Source: Aquimarina sp.
GTDB lineage: Bacteria; Bacteroidota; Bacteroidia; Flavobacteriales; Flavobacteriaceae
Length of the DNA: 9,068 nucleotides
Assembly: GCA_002697475.1 (NCBI GenBank)
Contig: NZVW01000077.1
Coordinates: 1 to 9,068 of the forward strand
Reading direction: 5' to 3'
In this document: piece after piece, positions 1-5,600 of the stretch
Numbering within the stretch: position 1 is the first letter of the stretch
Layout of the letters: each line of letters opens with the position of its first letter
Made by a program: the position numbers and the translations under genes
Notes under the pieces: model-generated
Databases searched by the model: none
What the model saw: the letters and a program-made list of their open reading frames with translations, nothing else
Told to the model about the DNA's origin: nothing

Positions 1-147
1 TGTGCTTTCATTATATCTTCTGCCTCGCCCAGGAAGCTCTAATGGGATAAAATCGAAATTCTTATTCAAGTACTTTCGTAAAAACTCAAAAGAATAGCAG
101 CTCCCTCCTGCAAAATGAAGCAAGAATATTTGAGATTTATTATTCAT
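1..147 (-). CDS. Probable type II (editing) thioesterase, N-terminal 49 residues; 3' end outside window
   Basis: An ATG at 145-147 opens a frame that stays open to position 1. The visible protein reads IFLLHFAGGSCYSFEFL at residues 7-23 and LELPGRGRRYNES at 36-48. These match the two N-terminal landmarks of type II thioesterases of the GrsT/SrfA-TE family: the (P/H)xAGGS oxyanion-loop motif and the (Q/E)LPGRG motif. Family members are about 230-260 residues, so most of the gene, including the GxSxG nucleophile, lies beyond the window. These alpha/beta hydrolases free carrier proteins from wrong acyl groups. The gene is 32 bases downstream of the receptor-like gene, with no terminator between, so it probably belongs to the same operon. 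Because the catalytic triad is not visible, activity cannot be judged. Confidence 0.82.
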   Translation of the reverse strand, partial: MNNKSQIFLLHFAGGSCYSFEFLRKYLNKNFDFIPLELPGRGRRYNEST

Positions 148-179
148 AAGGAATACTGTTTTATTTCAGGCTCTGTGAT

Positions 180-2570
180 TTACAGACCCGCTCTTCTTCT
201 TTCTTCTTCATTTCCTGTACTTCTATTCTGAGCATTAATCTTTTTATTTCCAAACTTGTACAGCAATGATAATCTGAAGTATTGATTACTTGGAAACATT
301 TGATATGTCTGACGCACATTGTTTATGAAATACGTATTTTTTACAGGACTGGTATTAAATACGTCGTACATTCCCATAGTTGCTTGAAGATTGTTATCAA
401 GCATATTGTATTTTACTACTAAATCTACGTTGAATGCATCGCTATTTTGATAAAGTAAAGTTTTTGAAGGTCCACTGTACCAATAATTTATCTGACCAGT
501 TAAAGTTTTTGCTTTATTTAATATAAATGTATTATAAGTAGCTATATAAAAACCAAAACCATTTTGCTCCTCTGCATCAACATTGTTGTTATAAAAATCA
601 GTATAGGAATAACTTAAATTTCCTGTGTTTTGGCTATCCCACCAGGTAAAAGGACTGAACGTAAAAGTTTCTGTTAATCCGTAGTTGTAGAGATTGTAGA
701 AATTTTCTCTGGTAATTATCTGTTCGTTTGTAGCTTCATTTACTGATGACACAGGACCAAAACCATCTGTTGTAATACTTGCATATAAATTAGTGGTTAA
801 CTTATTCTTATATATATGAGTAAACTCTAAATTATCAGTAAATGATGGTTGTAGAAACGGATTCCCTTCAGAGTAAATATTACTATTTGTATAAAAACGA
901 AATGGATTCAAAAATGCATAACTAGGTCTGTTAATTCGTTTCCCATAACTAAATGAAAAAGCATTATTATCATTCATTGCATAGGATAAATAAAAAGTAG
1001 GGAACAATTTTGCATAGGAGTTTTTATTTACCTGATTTAATGTCTTAGATATTCCTTCAGTATCGGTGTTTTCGTACCTAAGTCCTAATTGGGCTTTCCA
1101 CTTTTCTGAAAGGTCTCTTGAAGCATTAATATAAATTGCAGAGGTTTCTTCTTCATATTCGAACTCATCAGATAAATTCGTATCCATAACAGGAGTACCA
1201 TTCATTATCTCAAAATACTTTGGAGCATTTTCATTATTTATGAAACTATACTTGGCTCCGTAAGAAATATTAGCAAAACTAAATGGATGTTCTACATCAA
1301 TTCTGGCACTATAGTTAATAAAATCCTGATCAATAATATTGTTTTGAGCAGTTATAGTATTTAAAAACTGATTAGTACTTGTAACGCTATTTGTAACAAA
1401 ATCTCTGTCCTGACTAGAATCATAATTAAAATAATCGAGATCAACAGATATTTTTCTCCCTAGTGTATCTAACTGGGTATTGTAATGTAAATTCAGAGAA
1501 TGGTTACTCGTATTATCATCTGCAAATCCATTTGTTACTAATAATGAATCAATAGTATTAGAGGTATTAAAAATTTCGGTATTAGACTTGTCTCTGATAT
1601 CTGGTTCTAATATAGTACCTATATACTGTATCCCTATAGTACTTCTTTCTCCTAACTCATAATCAAACTCTAACCTACCTGAAAAGTATTTTTGCTGAAT
1701 CACTCTCTTTAGTTCAGTTTTCCATAGACCATCTGGATAAAATACATCCATCTCTTCAATTTCCTGATAGTCTCCTAATCTACTATTCAGGTTAACTAAT
1801 AGCTTTACTCTGTCCTTGTTATAAGTAAAATTATTTCTTAATGCATAATAATCATATGGTGCCTGATTGTAAGTAAGTGAGATCGCATTATTCCAAGAAT
1901 TTCTTGCGCCTTTCTTAAAAATAATATTTATCAAACCACTATTACCTTCAGCTTCATACTTTGCGGGTGGATTTGTAATAATTTCTATGGATTTGATATC
2001 ATCTGCAGAGATTGTGCTTAAAAAATTTGTAAGTTCATCTCCAGTTAATTGCATTAATCTACCATCCACAAGTACTCTCATACCACTCTTACCTATCATG
2101 GTTATTTCGTCATTTTGTACTCTTATACCAGGGGCAACTCTTAAGGCATCAACTGCATCTCCCCCACTTGCTGAAATACTGTTTTCAACATTAAAAACTA
2201 AACGATCTACCTTTCTTTCGATTATTTTCTTTTTTGAAACTAAAACAACCTCATCTAATCTATTATCTTCTTCTTCAAGTTCAATATTCTCAAATATCAT
2301 TTCACCATCTACTTGCACCTCCTTTGTCCATTCTTTAAATCCTAAAAAACTTACTGTCAAATTATATCTTCCTTCTTCAACCTGTAATACAAAAGAACCA
2401 TCTTCATTTGTTATGGTTCCTGCAGCAATAGTTTCACTTTCAGGTACGGTTAAGAAAACATTTGCAAAAGGTATTGGTTCTGATTTGTATGTAATTTTAC
2501 CTTTAATTTCTACTTGAGACAAACCAATAAAAGGTAGTATCAAGAATATCATTACTTTTATTCTGAACAT
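180..2570 (-). CDS. Outer-membrane beta-barrel protein, TonB-dependent-receptor-like, with carboxypeptidase-regulatory-like N-domain
   Basis: This 796-residue protein begins with a signal peptide (MFRIKVMIFLILPFIGLS, likely cut before Gln19). A beta-sandwich carboxypeptidase-regulatory-like domain follows at about 20-98 (GKITYKSEPIPFANV, NEDGSFVL, FLGF), then a TonB-box-like LDEVVLV at 105-111. A plug-type domain spans about 118-220 and includes ALRVAPGIRV, VLVDGR, IKSIEIITNPPAKYEAEGNS and INIIFKK. From about 225 to 774 the protein is aromatic-rich alternating strand, ending in a barrel-closing strand (FRLSLLYKFG) and a polar tail with EEERRR. This is the outer-membrane beta-barrel family common in Bacteroidota. 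Its place between the NRPS and thioesterase genes suggests product uptake, sensing or self-protection; the ligand cannot be read from sequence. The start is supported by the signal peptide and an A-rich leader. Co-transcription with the NRPS gene is likely. Confidence 0.92.
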   Translation of the reverse strand: MFRIKVMIFLILPFIGLSQVEIKGKITYKSEPIPFANVFLTVPESETIAAGTITNEDGSFVLQVEEGRYNLTVSFLGFKEWTKEVQVDGEMIFENIELEEEDNRLDEVVLVSKKKIIERKVDRLVFNVENSISASGGDAVDALRVAPGIRVQNDEITMIGKSGMRVLVDGRLMQLTGDELTNFLSTISADDIKSIEIITNPPAKYEAEGNSGLINIIFKKGARNSWNNAISLTYNQAPYDYYALRNNFTYNKDRVKLLVNLNSRLGDYQEIEEMDVFYPDGLWKTELKRVIQQKYFSGRLEFDYELGERSTIGIQYIGTILEPDIRDKSNTEIFNTSNTIDSLLVTNGFADDNTSNHSLNLHYNTQLDTLGRKISVDLDYFNYDSSQDRDFVTNSVTSTNQFLNTITAQNNIIDQDFINYSARIDVEHPFSFANISYGAKYSFINNENAPKYFEIMNGTPVMDTNLSDEFEYEEETSAIYINASRDLSEKWKAQLGLRYENTDTEGISKTLNQVNKNSYAKLFPTFYLSYAMNDNNAFSFSYGKRINRPSYAFLNPFRFYTNSNIYSEGNPFLQPSFTDNLEFTHIYKNKLTTNLYASITTDGFGPVSSVNEATNEQIITRENFYNLYNYGLTETFTFSPFTWWDSQNTGNLSYSYTDFYNNNVDAEEQNGFGFYIATYNTFILNKAKTLTGQINYWYSGPSKTLLYQNSDAFNVDLVVKYNMLDNNLQATMGMYDVFNTSPVKNTYFINNVRQTYQMFPSNQYFRLSLLYKFGNKKINAQNRSTGNEEERRRAGL

Positions 2571-2597
2571 TATTTTAATTTTTGTAAATTTTGTGTA

Positions 2598-2613
2598 ATT
2601 AAGTGATTAAGTG
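2598..2613. repeat. Perfect tandem duplication of an 8-mer (ATTAAGTG x2) between NRPS and receptor genes
   Basis: On the plus strand ATTAAGTG occurs twice head to tail, and GTGTAA flanks it at 2593-2598 and again at 2611-2616. It lies in the 56-base gap between the NRPS stop (2627) and the next ATG (2570). The gap is A/T-rich and shows no Bacteroidota-type promoter (TAnnTTTG) on the minus strand and no hairpin terminator. The repeat may be chance in AT-rich DNA or a regulator-binding half-site pair. Confidence 0.35.
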
Positions 2614-2626
2614 TAAGCTATTATTG

Positions 2627-5600
2627 TTAGTAAGAGTCAATACTTTGTAGTATATCGATGTTTTTTTTAATTAAGTTTTTTAAAGAAATCATTGGGTATT
2701 TTTCCCGCAGACTTGTATGTGTTGTGAGAATAATTTCAAGAGCGTTTTTATATTTAATACAGATTAAATCAACCCCAGCTGTGTAGTCATTTGTATTATA
2801 ATTTGTAATTATTCTAGTACTCATTGTATCTGCGACTTCAACATTCTCCTGTAATTGAAAATTAAAAATGCCTGCAAGATTGTTTTCAATATCAATTCCG
2901 CTGCTCTCCATAAAATCAGATCTTATCACCGTATATGGAATATTTTGATGTTGACGAGCTTCCATAAAATCCTGATAGATAGAAATTATATTTTCATGCT
3001 CATTTAACTCTTTAGAAAATAAAACAGGAACAGGTAGAAAATTACTTACAACGCCTATTAAAGTATTCATATTAACATTCTCATCAATTTGTTCGCGACC
3101 ATCAACAATGATACTCTGAATGCTCTTTCCCTCACTACGTAATGGTAATAGTAACTCTTGGTGCAGTGCCATAAGTTTAGCGTTTAATGGAACCCTTAAC
3201 TGTTTGACTTTGGTAATTAGATCTTCAAGTAACTCTCCGGAAATTAATACTCTTTCTTTTATGCATTCAGTATACTTTTTCCTATTTACTGTCTTATTTT
3301 TTAATAATGACTTGGTTAGCTTATCATTCCAAAATCTCTTAGAGTTTTTTGCTTCATCTGATTCTAGAAAATCATTTTGAATTTTCACAAAGTCAAAGTT
3401 GGACATATAACTATCAGGCACATATTTTTTATCATAATAATCCTGTATTTTTTTTGCCAATTCAAGATTAGAAATCATATCCGTAATAGTATGATGTATA
3501 CTCATAAAGAGTAAAGCTCCTTCATTATCACCAGGCACAATAAATAACCTGATTAGCTCTCCTTGAAATAAATCATAGGGTTCATGAAAATAATCTGAAG
3601 CAATACGCTCCATTTCTTCATAAGAACTTTCCTGAAAATTATGTTCTATTTTAATTCCTAGCTCTACTTCATCAGCTGCTATGATTCTTTGAAAAATATT
3701 ATCATTTTCCCTTTCAAAAGAAATCCGAAGTGATGGATGACTTTTTAGAAAATCTCTAAATTCCTTTTCGTATGTACCTATTAGAAAGTTAGAAATTTTT
3801 ACAGGACCAATTATTCCATGAGCCTGTGTTTGAGGAATAAAGTTTTTCTGACTCGCTGACACAGGTATTAAACCATTGTTTCCGTCGTCATATATTCTAT
3901 TATCATAATCGTAGCTATTACTTTGCTTTTCTGCCTGTATAGCTGCAAGCTCTTGTATTACATTTTCTAAATGAAATTTATACTTTTTTATAAGTGCTTC
4001 TATGGTTTCTTTATAATAAAAAGACTGTGAAAATCTTATTGACAATGTTAATTGATCATTTGATATCAATCCCAAAACACTTAGTAAAGCTTCATTTCCA
4101 TTAGATGAATCTACGTTATCTCCTATATCTTCTGAGCCATATTCAAGAATAGACTGAGACTCAGAGTTTATAGAACTTCCAAAGTCTCCTAAGTAGTTAA
4201 ACTCAATACTTGCTTTTGGATCTTTATATTTTATGTCTGTTAAGTGTTTTAGTATTCCGTATCCAATTCCTTTGTTTGGAATAGTATTTAAATCCTCTTT
4301 TACTTTTAGTAAAGTATCAATAGAATTGTTACATGACGCTTCTAATATAAATGGAAAAATAGATGTAAACCATCCTACAGTTCTGCTAACATCAATACCT
4401 TCCAGTATCTCTTCTCTACCATGTCCTTCTAATGTAATAACTGTTCTTTCAACATTAAAAGTGTCTCTTATAGCTTTACCTAAGGCTGATAGAAGTAAAT
4501 CATTCATATCAGTTTGGTGTACATTATGTACTCCTTTTTGTAAAAGTGTAGTGATACTTTTATTTAGTGAAAAAGAAAGTACCGTATCATAATAAATAAT
4601 GTTCCTGCCTGTATCCAAATCCATAGGCAATACAGGAATATCCGCATCACAAATTTGCTGCCAGTACGTTTTTTCTTCGATTATTTTATCAGAGTCGGCA
4701 TATTCCTTTATACCCTTACTCCAAGCTTGATAGGAGTCTGTTTTTAATGGTAATTTAGGTGATGCTTTCGATTGATATTGTTCTATTAGCAACGATAAGT
4801 CTTCAAGAATCACTCTCCAGGAAACTCCATCAATAACCAAATGATGCACTATCAATGCTATTCTGTCTCCATCTGAAAGTCTAAAATGTCCAACCTTAAA
4901 TAAAGGTCCATTTTCTAAATCAAAACTTGATTGAATACCTTGAGCCAGTTGGTTCATTTTTTTTAATGCATCTGCTGTATTTTGTAAATCATAAAATTCT
5001 ATTGAATAAGACTTATTAGATGTGTCGTGATTATATTGCGTCCAGACATCTTTTTCTTTTTTATAAGTTATGCGCAATGCATCATGATGCGTAGTTAGGT
5101 TTTCCAGACAGAACTCAAGCATTTTGTTATCTACCTGTAGTGCACTTTTTAATATAACCGACTGATTGAAATGGTGATGTGTCTTAAAACTTGGGCTGGT
5201 AAAAAAGTTTAGCTGTATCGGAGTAAGTGGTATATCTCCTACAACAATTTTTTGATCTATTTCCTTAGTATTTCTAACTATTCGAGCAGCCAACTCTTTA
5301 AAATCCAAAGCCTCAAAAATGTCTTTGGTTTTAATCTGATACCCTATTTGCTTCAACTTAGATATTAGCTGTATCGATTTAATGGAATCTCCTCCTAATC
5401 CATAAAAGTTATTTAAAATTCCTATTTCATCTATATCCAGAACCTGTTTAGCAATTTGTAAAATAAGTTTTTCATTGTCTGTTTCAGGGGCTACATAAGG
5501 ATTGTCAAATTCATTTTCTTTATCCAGACTCAGTAATGCCTTTGTATCAACTTTACCATTATTAGTTAAGGGGATTTCTTCTAAAAACACAAAGTTATTT

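Noticed and set aside
1987..2517. Open frame of 176 codons on the plus strand
   Set aside because: It is antisense to the plug and N-terminal domains of the outer-membrane protein, whose family match is clear. Its translation is Ser/Thr/Leu-rich low-complexity sequence with no recognisable domain.
2571..2626. Promoter or terminator between the NRPS and receptor-like genes
   Set aside because: No TAnnTTTG-type element on the minus strand and no GC-rich hairpin with a T-run were found; the gap is only 56 bases.
3120..3380. Open frame of 86 codons on the plus strand
   Set aside because: It lies antisense within the terminal condensation domain and resembles no protein family.
2630..3877. Terminal NRPS domain as a second epimerization domain
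   Set aside because: The EGHGRE, GWFTS and FNYLG cores specific to E domains are absent; the IGVVSNFLPV and HQNIPY segments fit condensation domains.
4233..4592. Open frame of 119 codons on the plus strand
   Set aside because: It is antisense to the epimerization domain, and the frame on the other strand carries every E-domain core motif.
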